Assembly (NCBI GenBank): GCA_016709675.1
Contig: JADJMH010000020.1
Span: forward strand, 1 to 64,000
Reading direction: 5' to 3'
Source: Candidatus Accumulibacter proximus
GTDB taxonomy: Bacteria; Pseudomonadota; Gammaproteobacteria; Burkholderiales; Rhodocyclaceae
DNA: 64,000 nucleotides
Under the pieces are notes generated by a model. It was not told the DNA's origin, ran no database searches, and saw only the letters and a list, made by a program, of their open reading frames with translations. A program made the translations under genes and the position numbers. This document shows, piece by piece, positions 33,701 through 42,505 of this stretch (positions within the stretch are counted from its first letter, which is position 1; every line of letters begins with the position of its first letter).

Positions 33701-36276
33701 TTTACGGTGATCAGTATTCGATGGTGATCGGGAATACGGGGAACGACGAAATCACAGGTGTCGGCTTCGCCTACGGCGGCGAAGGCAATGACACGATTAC
33801 CGATGCCGATTTTGCCTATGGTGGTCGCGGCGACGATACCTATTACGTTTCCAACGCAAACGACACCGTCGTCGAGAAGCCCGGCGAGGGACACGACCGC
33901 ATGACGGTCTATAGCGATTTTGCTCTTCCCGAAAATATCGAGGATCTGAGGCTGGTTGGCGGTTCAATCGGCACCGGTAACGTTCTCGACAACATCATTG
34001 AAGGAAACGACACCGATAATACGCTCGATGGTTTGGCGGGGAATGACCGCATCGACGGCGGCGCCGGGAATGATTGGATACTCGGTGGCGACGGCGATGA
34101 CACGCTTGACGGCGGCGCTGATGCCTCCTACTGGGTCAGTGACAATGGTGGCAGCTCCACAATCCAACAATCCGCCAGTTACGTCGATTACAACGTCGGG
34201 GGCCTCGGTGTCGATGACGGTCTTCAGTTAAGGGTCATGACGATGATTGTTCCCGACGAGGGGCACTTCGTACTTGCCGCCAATGCCGATTCTATTGACG
34301 GAGGGAGCGGTAACGATCGCATCGATGGCGGATCAGGCGACGACATGCTGATTGGGGGGGCGGGTAACGATGTGATCTATGGTGGTGACGGAGCTCATGT
34401 GTATGTGGGTCCGGACTATGTGGACACCGCCGGAGGCAACGACATCCTCGACGGCGGCGCTGGGGATGATGTGCTCACAGGAGGCACCGGTGACGATACG
34501 TATCAGTTTGACGCCGGTTTTGGACACGACACACTACGCGAGAACGACGCGACCGTCGGCAACGTGGACCGTATCGTCTTCGGCGCCGGCATCACGCCAG
34601 CTAAAGTGATGGCCAGTCGGGACAACCTGGACTTGCTTCTATCCGCAGGAGAAACCGATCAGATAAGGTTCGAGGGTTGGTTTCTTGACAATGCGCACAG
34701 AATCGAGCGGATCGAGTTTGCGGATGGCACGACATGGGCAGCGGCAGCCCTGCGTCAGCACTTGAATCTGGCTCCGGTCGTGGGTGCCTTGATCGGCAGC
34801 CAGCAGGCGACGGAGGGCAAGGCCTTCACCTTGGCCATTCCAGCCGGCGCGTTGGTGGACGGTGACCCTGACGACAAGCTGGTGCTCTCGGCCTCGCTGC
34901 CGGATGGAAGCGCGCTACCCAGCTGGCTTCACTTTGATGCGGCCAGTCGTACCTTCCGTGGCACTCCTGCCTTCGCTGACGCGGGCAATCTCGATGTCGT
35001 CCTGACCGCGAGCGACCAGGCTGGCGCCAGTGTCCGCCAGGATTTCTCGCTGACCGTCGTTGCCACCACAGGAGTTGTGCTGATGGGTACAGACGGGGAC
35101 GACATTTTGACGGGAACGCATCGCGACGACACACTCGATGGAGCGGCTGGCCGTGACCGCATCGTGGGCGGAACAGGCAACGACGGTAGCGATGTCCTCA
35201 ACGGCCTTCTGGGCGCCGACACCCTGGTCGGCGGGCTGGGTAACGACACTTACTATGTGGATAACTCCGGAGACGTTGTTATCGAACTTGTGGGTGAAGG
35301 GACCGACCGGGTCATTTCCACGACCAGCACTATCCTGGGCGAGAACGTCGAGAAACTCACGCTTTCGGGAACCGAGGCCATCGAGGGCACCGGCAATGCG
35401 CTCAACAACGTCATCGTCGGTGATACGGTCAGCAACATCCTGTCCGGCCTGGGCGGCAACGACCGCCTGACCGGTAATGCCGGTGACGATACGCTGCTGG
35501 GTGGCGACGGGAACGACCGCCTCATTGGCGGGGCCGGAATTGATTTCCTGGACGGCGGTGAAGGCAACGATGCCTTGACCGACACCAGCGGTTCCGGGTG
35601 TTTCAACGGCGGAGCCGGGACGGACCGCCTGACCGGCGGCGCCAGTGCCGAAATCTACCTCGGCGGCCTCGGCAGGGACACGCTGACCACCGGTGCCGGT
35701 AACGACGTCATCCTGTTCAACAAGGGCGATGGCCAAGACACTATCGCCGCGGATGGCACGGGCAGCGATACGGTCTCGCTTGGCGGCAACTTTGCCTATA
35801 CCGACCTCTCATTGTGCAAGTTCGCCAATCATCTAGTCCTCAAGATGGGCACGGCCGACCAGCTCACCTTCAGGAACTGGTATGCCGCCACCCCGTCGAA
35901 GCCGGTGGTCAACCTGCAAGTGATTGCCGAAGCCATGGCCGGGTTCGACGCGGGGGGCAGCGACCCGTTGCTCGACCAGAAGGTCGCGAACTTCGACTTT
36001 GCCGGCCTAGCCAGTGCGTTCGACGCCGCACGTTCGGCGACGCCGACGTTGACCAGTTGGGCGCTGATCAACGCGCTGACCAGTTTCCAGCTGGCCGGAT
36101 CGGACAGCGCGGCCATCGGCGGCGATCTTGCCTACCAGTACGGCAAGAACGGTACGCTGGCCGGCATGAGTGTCACGGCGGCTCAGGAGGTGATCGGCAA
36201 TGCCAACTTCGGCAGCCGGGCGCAGACGCTGCAAGCGCTCTCGACCTTGCCGAGCGGGGCGCTACGGCTGAGTTGA
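27775..36276 (+). CDS. Giant RTX protein with N-terminal lipase-like domain
   Basis: 2833 aa. Residues about 1-190 form an alpha/beta-hydrolase (lipase class 3-like) region with nucleophile motif GYSLGGH (Ser about 145) and FNGAGVGEIN after it. From about 717 onward, several clusters of RTX nonapeptides (GGxGxDxxx) bind calcium, e.g. residues 717-760, 890-1180, 1285-1340, 2080-2240 and 2436-2650. A cadherin/putative-Ig-like domain lies at about 2331-2430 (ALPSWLHFDAASRTFRGTPA). The final about 180 aa would carry the uncleaved type I secretion signal. ATG 27775 has GCAGGAGAAATAGC upstream. Likely exported lipase/esterase or contact toxin; the substrate is unknown. Confidence 0.88.
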   Translation: MPTISDYLKYANLQMAAEAFLVDALGNPLTGDRYREALESGNGHASKFTESEAIKFESEWTVVDQRKNTDSGFSGTLFRNKRTNEYVISFRSTEFIDDAIRDSASTNTLEVHDTGWAWGQLSDMESWYQSINGQIDGPLNVTGYSLGGHLATAFNRLHQSELNGGQVITFNGAGVGEINTGTLREAIDYFDSLRGADEQSEAKRLAALDLEVSDSRNFYAELKQRLADGSWTARDGLDALLERRRTAMQSEMVIQETKPLYEALTDIIALQEQAERIKGYTSGATAASPDTPIKVVPAGEIEAQTLNYRLAVYFASQRTKGTNLVSDIARITEKAYGAPQLTNQYDLVGIETTGGTAWSAVANSQLHYGINDSVFIEDQPITRGGFTLGLVNGLLSAEIRLLQDKYKLNNFADTHSLTLIVDSLNVQNALLNLLPEEQRNTNTARNTVQQILRAASSRKADPVLNGQGQAEGDPLENVLNALGALVLGPDAWNVLRGDPDGNTWANIQDATHADGDGQWVTFSGRESFYTRLDDLLSSATYDTLKGHLTLTPLTAAQAAALQGAAPTDFAAFAALATLSPFAVGVKGGSGVDLEATLGGSWGTTYTDWQNDKTLSAEARAAGQATYGDSWYADRSAFLNYWLQSTADNRPIVQDGSLGLNATDQRIYKQLDSGQKIIVQNTVSHGAEPPDSKESQYYLFGGRTLDILQGGKLVDHLYGLGGLDLLDGRMGNDSLEGGAGLDFYRFRTGDGKDVVLDTDKSGLLQRNNELLVLAYKTGDGQWAGGAGTHAFTATREGASLVLTFANSEDDHLTLKNFDFDAARTGAGSYGLRLIDGLPARPDGARRYLGDTEDWDSNPGQNGIQIVYDGQGNSVRADGEGGRARIEQANRDDVFRGSTNPDDSERFAAGAGNDIVDGDGDGANSTTNPVGGSDRIELDAGRDWGLAGGGNDWVEGGAGGDILNGNAGHDVLFADASGDGTLTLEDAINSGEAGEAAPGDADLLSGDAGNDTLIGSAGKDALMGGLGKDVLVGGAGNDDLYGDATLADASLGWSIERRVDEQKESMSYDSVLNQGTWQFDAVTGEADLLIGGAGDDWALGGGGDDLIQGGIGLDVLFGHAGSDIVHGGDDHDVLIGDNGSALADSQCGDDILDGGNGNDVLQGDAGNDVLIGGAGSDTLYGGKGRDVYFYNKGDGTDVIVDLPVDADDPEASVLILGSGIDRADVVFRLGSLHVDVGNGEGVHFEGFDSLHPDDTPVIGEIRFADDSTMSYAEILARGFAIDGTAGDDTLWGSGVTDHMRGSAGDDTLVGYGGDDVLDGGGGSDLMDGGDGNDLYLIDSGDSQVSAGVLVERIKDSSGDDTVRFGPSVDRSTFTVSGRQDQDGNALLVIDSGSGDRLSIVDGAADAIEHYRFADGTQLNASELIGSYASRAISASGAATTPRLYGGKLDDVLTAYGDTRISGGLGNDSITLQGNHNTMIYRKGDGHDSVTASMNDNVLRVSGGITASDIKWTAEELTLQIGDNSGDLLSFDRVAGDAQYAPFVRIEFDDGSTLSFSDLLAHGVDIAGTPDDDLLIGTAQIKGMAGGAGNDTYRISDASHLVVEAVGEGIDTVESAIDHTLRDNVENLVLTGSALNGTGNALDNRLIGNAQNNALSGAAGDDFLDGRYGNDTLIGGDGNDSYRLSRLSGDDLLVDSGPNRIKLDGGIAFEDLVAIRQGDDLLLSILGDNGRSRLQGYFAHGAAWDLIDASGAQTDTNMLLAATPPTGNDLDTLRRNFVNRSRLDIELNLQSAGYTPQVDGSWRRSTVKQDRVTKSREDQHVTTTWQLVGQSGAVVWTSASSNDYTTWTEADTFVYRTDAAASITQDRLTVSDVVVNLTSFDEQGSFQQDVAEIRWGAPQYGGELHFSMPAGMSPWPAGTMITQSANDVVKTSYVGRLTGVLNALPSLGDLPSSVAVLIHSVVQNYRLNEVNLTPGNHRVYGDQYSMVIGNTGNDEITGVGFAYGGEGNDTITDADFAYGGRGDDTYYVSNANDTVVEKPGEGHDRMTVYSDFALPENIEDLRLVGGSIGTGNVLDNIIEGNDTDNTLDGLAGNDRIDGGAGNDWILGGDGDDTLDGGADASYWVSDNGGSSTIQQSASYVDYNVGGLGVDDGLQLRVMTMIVPDEGHFVLAANADSIDGGSGNDRIDGGSGDDMLIGGAGNDVIYGGDGAHVYVGPDYVDTAGGNDILDGGAGDDVLTGGTGDDTYQFDAGFGHDTLRENDATVGNVDRIVFGAGITPAKVMASRDNLDLLLSAGETDQIRFEGWFLDNAHRIERIEFADGTTWAAAALRQHLNLAPVVGALIGSQQATEGKAFTLAIPAGALVDGDPDDKLVLSASLPDGSALPSWLHFDAASRTFRGTPAFADAGNLDVVLTASDQAGASVRQDFSLTVVATTGVVLMGTDGDDILTGTHRDDTLDGAAGRDRIVGGTGNDGSDVLNGLLGADTLVGGLGNDTYYVDNSGDVVIELVGEGTDRVISTTSTILGENVEKLTLSGTEAIEGTGNALNNVIVGDTVSNILSGLGGNDRLTGNAGDDTLLGGDGNDRLIGGAGIDFLDGGEGNDALTDTSGSGCFNGGAGTDRLTGGASAEIYLGGLGRDTLTTGAGNDVILFNKGDGQDTIAADGTGSDTVSLGGNFAYTDLSLCKFANHLVLKMGTADQLTFRNWYAATPSKPVVNLQVIAEAMAGFDAGGSDPLLDQKVANFDFAGLASAFDAARSATPTLTSWALINALTSFQLAGSDSAAIGGDLAYQYGKNGTLAGMSVTAAQEVIGNANFGSRAQTLQALSTLPSGALRLS

Positions 36277-36444
36277 GGGGAGTGACTTGACAGCGATCAA
36301 CCGCTGCGGGGACAGCGAGAAACCTTCAAATCAGAGTTCTTCCACGGAGTCGTCGGGGAGTGCTCGGCGAGAAGCGAAGATGAATGCCTTTGCTTTTCAC
36401 CGTGCCCGATGTGTCGCCGTGGCTAGCCTTTCTTGGAGGCTGAA

Positions 36445-37884
36445 ATGTTAGACAAATCATTGACCTTGCTGAAACGCGGGCTGCCTCTGTACAAGCGGGT
36501 GCAGTCGGCGTTTCAACGTGCCCTGCCGCAGACCGACTCGCGCCCGCTGGAGTTCTCCCCGCCACTCCTGCGCCTGACCGAGACGCCGCCCAATCCGATG
36601 GGCCGCAAGGTCCTGTGGTCCTTGCTCCTGCTGCTGGCCGCACTGCTGCTCTGGGCACTGCTCGGCCCGCTCGACATCGTCGCGGTGGCTGACGGCAAGC
36701 TCGTCCCGCACAGCTACGTCAAGATCGTGCAGCCGGCCGAGTCCGGCATCGTCAAGGACATCCTCGTGCATGAAGGCGAGACGGTCAGCGCCGGGCAAGT
36801 GCTCATGCGCATGGACACCTTGATCAGCGAAGCCGACAGCAAGGCCCTCGAAGCCGACTATCAACGCAAACGCCTGATCCTGCGTCGCATCGACGCCGAG
36901 CTGGCAGAGCGGCCTTTCGTCGTCGAAGCCGCCGATCCGGCGTCGCTGGCCCATGAAATCGCCGCCCAGTACAAGGCCAACCGGAACGCCCTGGACGCCG
37001 CACTGGCCGAAGAACGCGGCGCCCTGCTCAAGGCACGTGCCGAATTTGCCTCGGCGCAGCAGGTTCAGTTGAAACTAACCGAAATCCTCCCGCACTATCG
37101 GGATCAGGATCGGGCATTCGAGAAACTCGCCAAAGACGGCTTTCTCGGCAGCATCATGGCGGGCGACAAGAAACGCGAACGTATCGAGAAGGAACAGGAA
37201 CTCAAGACGCAAGGCCACCTGATCGAATCGGCAAGAGCGAGTATCGCCCAGTCGGAGAAGAAACTCGCCCAGATCGAATCCGCCTACCGGCGCCAGCTCT
37301 ACAGCGAGCGCAACGAAATCCAGGGTGCTATCGACAAGCTCGCGCAGGAAGTCGCCAAACAGGCGCACCGGCAGAACCTGCTCGAACTCAGAGCAACCCA
37401 GGACAGCGTGGTCAAAGACCTGGCCACGCATTCGATCGGCACCGTCGTACAGCCGGGAACCGTCCTGCTCACCCTGGTCCCCAAAGGCGACACGTTGCGC
37501 GCCGAGGTCTGGGTGAGTAACAAGGACATCGGCTTCGTGCGCCAGGGGCAGCCGGTCAAGCTCAAGTTCGCCGCGTTCCCCTTCCAGAAATACGGGCTCG
37601 TCGAAGGCCGGGTAGAGCACGTGAGCGCCGATTCGGCGGATAGCAATGCAACCGGCGCCAATGGTGCCGCCGGTAACGATCAAGGCAACGCCCGCAAGCA
37701 ACCCCTGGCCTACAAAGCCTTGATCACCCTCAGGCGCATGCATCTCGAGATGGACGGCGAACGCTTTGTGCTCGGTGCCGGCATGCAGACCAGCGCCGAG
37801 ATCATGCTCGGCACACGCACGGTGATGGAGTATCTGCTTTCGCCGGTACGCAAGGCGTGGTACGAGGCGGCGCGGGAGCGGTGA
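36445..37884 (+). CDS. Type I secretion periplasmic adaptor (HlyD family)
   Basis: A 479-aa membrane fusion protein: one N-terminal transmembrane helix (VLWSLLLLLAALLLWALLGP), a biotinyl-lipoyl half (VADGKLVPHSYVKIVQPAES, GIVKDILVHEGETVSAG), a long coiled coil (about 130-300), and the second lipoyl/barrel part (HSIGTVVQPGTVLLTLVPKG; VWVSNKDIGFVRQGQPVKLK). It links the ABC exporter to an outer-membrane TolC-like channel, which is not encoded here. ATG 36445 is preferred to TTG 36433 because GGAGG (36435-36439) lies at the right spacing. A gap of about 170 bp separates it from the RTX gene. Confidence 0.9.
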   Translation: MLDKSLTLLKRGLPLYKRVQSAFQRALPQTDSRPLEFSPPLLRLTETPPNPMGRKVLWSLLLLLAALLLWALLGPLDIVAVADGKLVPHSYVKIVQPAESGIVKDILVHEGETVSAGQVLMRMDTLISEADSKALEADYQRKRLILRRIDAELAERPFVVEAADPASLAHEIAAQYKANRNALDAALAEERGALLKARAEFASAQQVQLKLTEILPHYRDQDRAFEKLAKDGFLGSIMAGDKKRERIEKEQELKTQGHLIESARASIAQSEKKLAQIESAYRRQLYSERNEIQGAIDKLAQEVAKQAHRQNLLELRATQDSVVKDLATHSIGTVVQPGTVLLTLVPKGDTLRAEVWVSNKDIGFVRQGQPVKLKFAAFPFQKYGLVEGRVEHVSADSADSNATGANGAAGNDQGNARKQPLAYKALITLRRMHLEMDGERFVLGAGMQTSAEIMLGTRTVMEYLLSPVRKAWYEAARER

Positions 37885-37918
37885 AGGATCCCGGTCTTTT
37901 CTGGTATTTTCCCCAACA

Positions 37919-39634
37919 ATGCCTCTCACATGCCGCTTCCTGCCAGGCTGGCTCAGGAACTACCGCCAGGAACAACTCGGCGCCGATCTCTTGGCGGGCC
38001 TGGTCGTGACGGTGTTGGTCATACCGCAGAGCCTGGCCTACGCTCTGCTGGCAGGTTTGCCACCACAGGTCGGGCTTTATGTCAGCATCTTGCCGGTGAT
38101 CGCCTATGCCTTGTTGGGCAGCAGCATGGTGCAATCGGTCGGGCCGGTGGCGATTACCGCCATCATGACCTATGCTGTCCTGAGTCCGCTCGCTGCGCCG
38201 GGGTCGCCCGAGTACATCGTACTGGCCGCCGCCCTGTCGCTGGTTTCCGGCGTCATGCTGCTGGCTTGCGGGGCAATGCGTCTGGGTTTTCTTTCGCAGT
38301 TGCTGAGCCGGCCGGTGATCAGCGGTTTCATTTCCGGTTCGGCGATATTGATCATCGTCAGCCAGATGAAGCACCTCCTGGGGCTATCGCTGAACGGGGC
38401 CAATGCCTGGCAACTGCTTGTCGATCTGCTTCGCCTGCTCCCCGGCAGCCACTGGCCGACGCTGGCGATCGGCATGGCGGCTCTGCTGACACTGGTCTTC
38501 GTCCGCGGCGGGCTGACCGGGGCGCTTGTCCGATTGGGGGTCAGTATCGGCAAGGCGACGTTGATCATTCGCCTGATGCCGTTGCTAGTTGTCCTGCTGG
38601 CTACCGTGGTGGTGATTGCTCTTGACCTCGATCGCCGTCAGGGCGTGGCAGTGGTTGGCACGGTGGTCGAAGGGCTGCCGGGTTTCGAGTTCGTCTTCCC
38701 CGCTTTCGATACCTTGAAGATGCTCATCGTCCCCGCCGCGGTGATGGCACTGATCGGTATGGTGCAGGGGATTACCCTGGCGCAGACCATGGCGATCAAA
38801 CGCCGCGAGCGGATCGATGCCAACGCCGAGCTGTTGGGGCTTGGCGGCGCCAACGTCGTCGCGGCTTTCTCTGGCGGCATGCCGGTCGGTGGGGGTCTCT
38901 CCCGCTCGGCCATCAACCTGGCTGCCGGCGCCCAGACGCCGTTGGCGAGCATCGTATCGGCCGTATCAATGATTGCCGTGGTGGTGGGGGCAGCCCACTT
39001 CTTTGCCCGCTTGCCGCTGGCGGTTCTCGCCGCGACCATCGTGATGGCAGCTTACACCATGATCGATATCCGGGGCCTTCGCCAGGCCTGGGCTTACGAT
39101 CGCGCTGACGGACTGGCCTGGCTGGGGACGGCCGGTGGCGTGCTCGTCTTGGGGCTGGAAACCGGTATCGGGCTGGGGGTTGTGCTTTCCATGGGGACCT
39201 TGCTGCTGCGGGCCAGCACGCCGCATATCGCGGTGATCGGCAGGATTCCCGGCAGCGAACACTTCCGCAACGTCGAACGGCACGAAGTGCAGACGATTCC
39301 CGGCGTGCTCTTCCTGCGCATCGATGAAAGCCTGTTCTTCGGCAATCTCGGGGCCGTCGAACTGCGCTTGAATCAGGCACTGGAGCAGTCGTCCGGGATC
39401 CGGCACCTGGTGCTGGTGATGAGCGCGGTCAACCGGATGGATGCGACGGCGGTTGAGGTGCTGGCCGAAGTCAACCGTGACCTCGCCGAACGGAACACCC
39501 GGCTCCACCTGGCCGAGGTCAAGGGGCCGGTGCAGGATCGGTTGCTGCATTCCGAGCTGTGGGCATCGCTTTCGGGCGAGGTCTTCCTGTCAGCCAATGA
39601 GGCCTTTGAGAAACTCGGCGGGCAGCTTGAGTGA
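37919..39634 (+). CDS. SulP family anion permease with STAS domain
   Basis: A 571-aa inner-membrane SLC26/SulP transporter. It has the N-terminal family signature region (DLLAGLVVTVLVIPQSLAYA, LLAGLPPQVGLY), about a dozen hydrophobic segments to residue about 430, and a C-terminal STAS domain (LFLRIDESLFFGN; VMSAVNRMDATAVEVL). Members move sulfate, bicarbonate or other anions by proton or sodium symport. The nearby TauE/SafE protein makes a sulfur-anion role attractive, but substrates are not readable. The stop overlaps the upstream region of the methyltransferase frame. Confidence 0.88.
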   Translation: MPLTCRFLPGWLRNYRQEQLGADLLAGLVVTVLVIPQSLAYALLAGLPPQVGLYVSILPVIAYALLGSSMVQSVGPVAITAIMTYAVLSPLAAPGSPEYIVLAAALSLVSGVMLLACGAMRLGFLSQLLSRPVISGFISGSAILIIVSQMKHLLGLSLNGANAWQLLVDLLRLLPGSHWPTLAIGMAALLTLVFVRGGLTGALVRLGVSIGKATLIIRLMPLLVVLLATVVVIALDLDRRQGVAVVGTVVEGLPGFEFVFPAFDTLKMLIVPAAVMALIGMVQGITLAQTMAIKRRERIDANAELLGLGGANVVAAFSGGMPVGGGLSRSAINLAAGAQTPLASIVSAVSMIAVVVGAAHFFARLPLAVLAATIVMAAYTMIDIRGLRQAWAYDRADGLAWLGTAGGVLVLGLETGIGLGVVLSMGTLLLRASTPHIAVIGRIPGSEHFRNVERHEVQTIPGVLFLRIDESLFFGNLGAVELRLNQALEQSSGIRHLVLVMSAVNRMDATAVEVLAEVNRDLAERNTRLHLAEVKGPVQDRLLHSELWASLSGEVFLSANEAFEKLGGQLE

Positions 39635-39675
39635 TTTTCTTCCTGAACGCCGCGATGGCGAAAGGTGACCGGCAG

Positions 39676-40434
39676 ATGACCTGGAACCCCGAGCAATACC
39701 TGAAATTCGCTGCCGCCCGCCAGCGGCCGGCGCTCGACCTCTTGGCGAGACTGGCAGGCGAGCCGGCACGGATCGTTGATCTCGGCTGCGGCGCCGGAAA
39801 CATCACCCGGCTGCTCGCCGGACGCTGGCCCCACGCGCAGATCACAGGCGTCGACAGTGATCCGGCGATGCTCGCGAAAGCCGCTGCTTCGGTCTCGGCG
39901 ATCCGTTGGCAGCGCGCCGAAATTGCCGGTTGGCGGGCGGAGCAGCCGCCCGACCTGATTTTTTCGAATGCGGCCTTGCACTGGTTAAGCGATCACCAGC
40001 GCCTGTTGCCCGAACTCATTGGGCAGCTCGCCGCCGCTGGCGTGCTGGCGGTGCAGATGCCATCCAATTTCTCCGCGCCGTCGCACCTAATCCTGCTCGC
40101 GCTGGCTGCCGAGCCACGCTGGCGCGAGCTGCTCGGCGGTGTCTGCATGGGCAGCGTCCTGTCGGCCGTTGAATACCAGCAGTTGCTGATGCCGCATTGT
40201 CGCCACCTGGAACTGTGGGAGACCACCTATTGGCAGGTGCTCAGCGGGGACGATGCGGTCATCGAGTGGATGAAGGGTACGACACTGGTCCCCTATCTGG
40301 CGCGGCTTGCGCCGGCGACAGCCGACGATTTTCTCGCCGCCTATCGGGAAAGGCTGCGCACTGCCTATCGGCCAGCGGCGGATGGACAGACACCTTTTCC
40401 TTTCAAGCGAATTTTCTTCGTGGCGCAGCGCTGA
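39676..40434 (+). CDS. tam: Trans-aconitate 2-methyltransferase-like SAM methyltransferase
   Basis: A 252-aa class I methyltransferase resembling Tam: N-terminus MTWNPEQYLKF, motif I RIVDLGCGAGNITRLLA, ITGVDSDPAML, and the Tam-typical IFSNAALHWLSDH, LAVQMPSNF and YWQVLSG. Tam methylates trans-aconitate, a spontaneous by-product of cis-aconitate that inhibits aconitase. ATG 39676 matches the family N-terminus; the longer frame from 39631 overlaps the SulP stop. The TauE-like gene starts six bases after its stop, so the two are probably co-transcribed. Confidence 0.85.
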   Translation: MTWNPEQYLKFAAARQRPALDLLARLAGEPARIVDLGCGAGNITRLLAGRWPHAQITGVDSDPAMLAKAAASVSAIRWQRAEIAGWRAEQPPDLIFSNAALHWLSDHQRLLPELIGQLAAAGVLAVQMPSNFSAPSHLILLALAAEPRWRELLGGVCMGSVLSAVEYQQLLMPHCRHLELWETTYWQVLSGDDAVIEWMKGTTLVPYLARLAPATADDFLAAYRERLRTAYRPAADGQTPFPFKRIFFVAQR

Positions 40435-40440
40435 GCAGGG

Positions 40441-41214
40441 ATGGCGGGCCTCGATCACTCGCTGCTGCTCGGCCTGGCGTTGGCCGCGCTGTTTGCCGGC
40501 TTCATCGATGCGGTGGTTGGCGGAGGGGGGCTGATCCAGATTCCGGCCCTGTTCAATGCCCTGCCGCAGGAACTCCCGGCGACTCTTTTCGGCACCAACA
40601 AGTTTTCCAGCGTTTTCGGCACCAGCAACGCTGCCTGGCGCTACGCTCGTCGTGTCGAGATGCCCTGGCGCACGACGTTGCCGGCAGCCCTGGCTGCCTT
40701 CGCCTGTTCCTATCTCGGCGCCATGGCAGTCGCCTGGCTGCCACCGGCGATGCTGCGCCCGCTGATCCTGCTGCTGCTCATCGGGGCTGCCGCCTACACT
40801 TTCGGGCGCCGCGATTTCGGGGCGCTTCATCAGCCCCAGCACCAGGGCCGGCGGGAGTTCGCCTATGCTCTGTTGCTGGGCGGGGCGATCGGTTTCTACG
40901 ATGGTTTCTTCGGGCCGGGAACAGGCAGCTTCCTGATTTTTCTTTTCGTTCGCTTTTTCGGCTTTGACTTCCTGCACGCCTCGGCCGCTTCGAAAGTGGT
41001 CAATGTCTCGACCAACCTCGCGGCCCTAGCTTTCTTTATCCCGCATGGCCACTTCCTGCCCCTGCTGGCCGTACTGATGGCGGTCTGCAACATCCTCGGT
41101 TCATTCCTCGGCACGCATCTCGCGTTGCGCCACGGCAGCGGTTTCGTCAGGAAGGTTTTCCTCTGCGTCGTGAGCCTCTTTATCATCAAGTTTGCCCACG
41201 ATACCTTCGTTTAG
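40441..41214 (+). CDS. TauE/SafE (TSUP) family membrane exporter
   Basis: A 257-aa membrane protein with around eight hydrophobic helices and the two TSUP repeats. The first has LAALFAGFIDAVVGGGGLIQ and the second AIGFYDGFFGPGTGSFLIFL; FGTNKFSSVFGT follows the first. Members export sulfite or organosulfur anions or take up related compounds. It sits directly behind the tam-like gene and shortly after SulP. The stop is followed by a gap of about 90 bp before livJ. Confidence 0.88.
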   Translation: MAGLDHSLLLGLALAALFAGFIDAVVGGGGLIQIPALFNALPQELPATLFGTNKFSSVFGTSNAAWRYARRVEMPWRTTLPAALAAFACSYLGAMAVAWLPPAMLRPLILLLLIGAAAYTFGRRDFGALHQPQHQGRREFAYALLLGGAIGFYDGFFGPGTGSFLIFLFVRFFGFDFLHASAASKVVNVSTNLAALAFFIPHGHFLPLLAVLMAVCNILGSFLGTHLALRHGSGFVRKVFLCVVSLFIIKFAHDTFV

Positions 41215-41305
41215 ACTTGTCTCGCGGTCGCTGCGGCCGCACAATGATTGCTTGCCGAACGCCATGTCGGGCTGAAGGCTTTACACCGAGAATAGTGTTG
41301 GGGGG

Positions 41306-42463
41306 ATGATGAAAATCAAACTATCAATCAGCAAGCTCTTTGTTCTTGTGGCGGCCGCCTTTGCCGCCGGCGTCCATGCCGATATCAACGTCGGCATCAC
41401 GCTTTCCGCAACCGGGCCAGCTGCATCGCTGGGTATCCCCGAGAAGAACACCGTGGCGCTGTTGCCAGCGACCATCGCCGGTCAGAAGGTGAACTACATC
41501 GTTTTCGATGATGCTTCCGACACCACCACGGCGGTCAAGAACACCCGCAAGCTGATCGCCGAGAACAAGGTCGACGTGGTCATCGGCTCGACGACCTCGC
41601 CCAATTCGCTGGCGATGATCGATGTGGTCGCTGAAGCCGAGACGCCGATGATTGCCATGGCGGCTTCGTCGCGAATCATCGAGCCGATGGATGGTAAACG
41701 TTACTGGGTCTTCAAGACGCCCCAGAACGATGCCCAGATGGCAACGGCGATCGTCCAGCACATGATCGACAACAACGTCAAGACAGTCGCCTACATCGGT
41801 TTTGCCGACGCCTATGGTGAAGGCTGGTGGAACGAGTTCTCGAAGATTGCCGAGGCGCGCAAGATCCAGATCGTCGCCAACGAGCGGTTCAATCGCGCCG
41901 ATACCTCGGTGACCGGCCAGGTACTGAAGACCATCGCCGCGAAGCCCGATGCGGTGCTCATCGGCGGCGCCGGTACGCCGGCCGCGTTGCCGCAGAAGTC
42001 GCTCAAGGAAAAGGGTTACAAGGGAATGATGTACCAGACGCATGGGGTGGCCAACGCCGACTTCCTGCGGGTTTGTGGCAAGGACTGCGAAGGCACCTTC
42101 CTGCCGGCGGGTCCGGTGCTGGTGGCCGCGCAATTGCCCGACAGCAATCCGATCAAGAAAGTGGCGCTGGAGTATGTTACCAAGTACGAGGCGGCAAACG
42201 GCAAGGGCACCGTATCCACCTTCGGCGCGCACGCCTGGGACGCCAGCAAGCTGCTCGTCAATGCCGTGCCGGCAGCGCTGAAGAAGGGACAGCCCGGGAC
42301 GCCGGAGTTTCGCAAGGCGCTGCGCGACGCGCTCGAAAACACCCGCAACCTCACTGCCGCGCACGGGGTTTTCAACATGAGTCCGCAGGATCATCTCGGC
42401 TTTGACCAGCGGTCGCGGGTAATGGTCAAGATCGACGGGGGAAACTGGAAGCTCGTGCAGTAA
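41306..42463 (+). CDS. livJ: Branched-chain amino-acid-type ABC transporter substrate-binding protein
   Basis: A 385-aa periplasmic binding protein of the Leu/Ile/Val family (type I fold). The signal peptide MMKIKLSISKLFVLVAAAFA (cleaved near VHA-DI) is followed by INVGITLSATGPAASLGIPE, VDVVIGSTTSPNSLAMIDV and VAYIGFADAYGEGWWNEF. Family members also bind amides, urea or aromatic acids, so the ligand is open. The G-rich GGGGGG before the ATG serves as ribosome-binding site. It is followed by livH after 154 bp that contain an FNR-like palindrome. Confidence 0.88.
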   Translation: MMKIKLSISKLFVLVAAAFAAGVHADINVGITLSATGPAASLGIPEKNTVALLPATIAGQKVNYIVFDDASDTTTAVKNTRKLIAENKVDVVIGSTTSPNSLAMIDVVAEAETPMIAMAASSRIIEPMDGKRYWVFKTPQNDAQMATAIVQHMIDNNVKTVAYIGFADAYGEGWWNEFSKIAEARKIQIVANERFNRADTSVTGQVLKTIAAKPDAVLIGGAGTPAALPQKSLKEKGYKGMMYQTHGVANADFLRVCGKDCEGTFLPAGPVLVAAQLPDSNPIKKVALEYVTKYEAANGKGTVSTFGAHAWDASKLLVNAVPAALKKGQPGTPEFRKALRDALENTRNLTAAHGVFNMSPQDHLGFDQRSRVMVKIDGGNWKLVQ

Positions 42464-42505
42464 GGTTTTTCGGCTTTCGCGCTCTGCCGGCTGTCGTCTC
42501 CGCGG

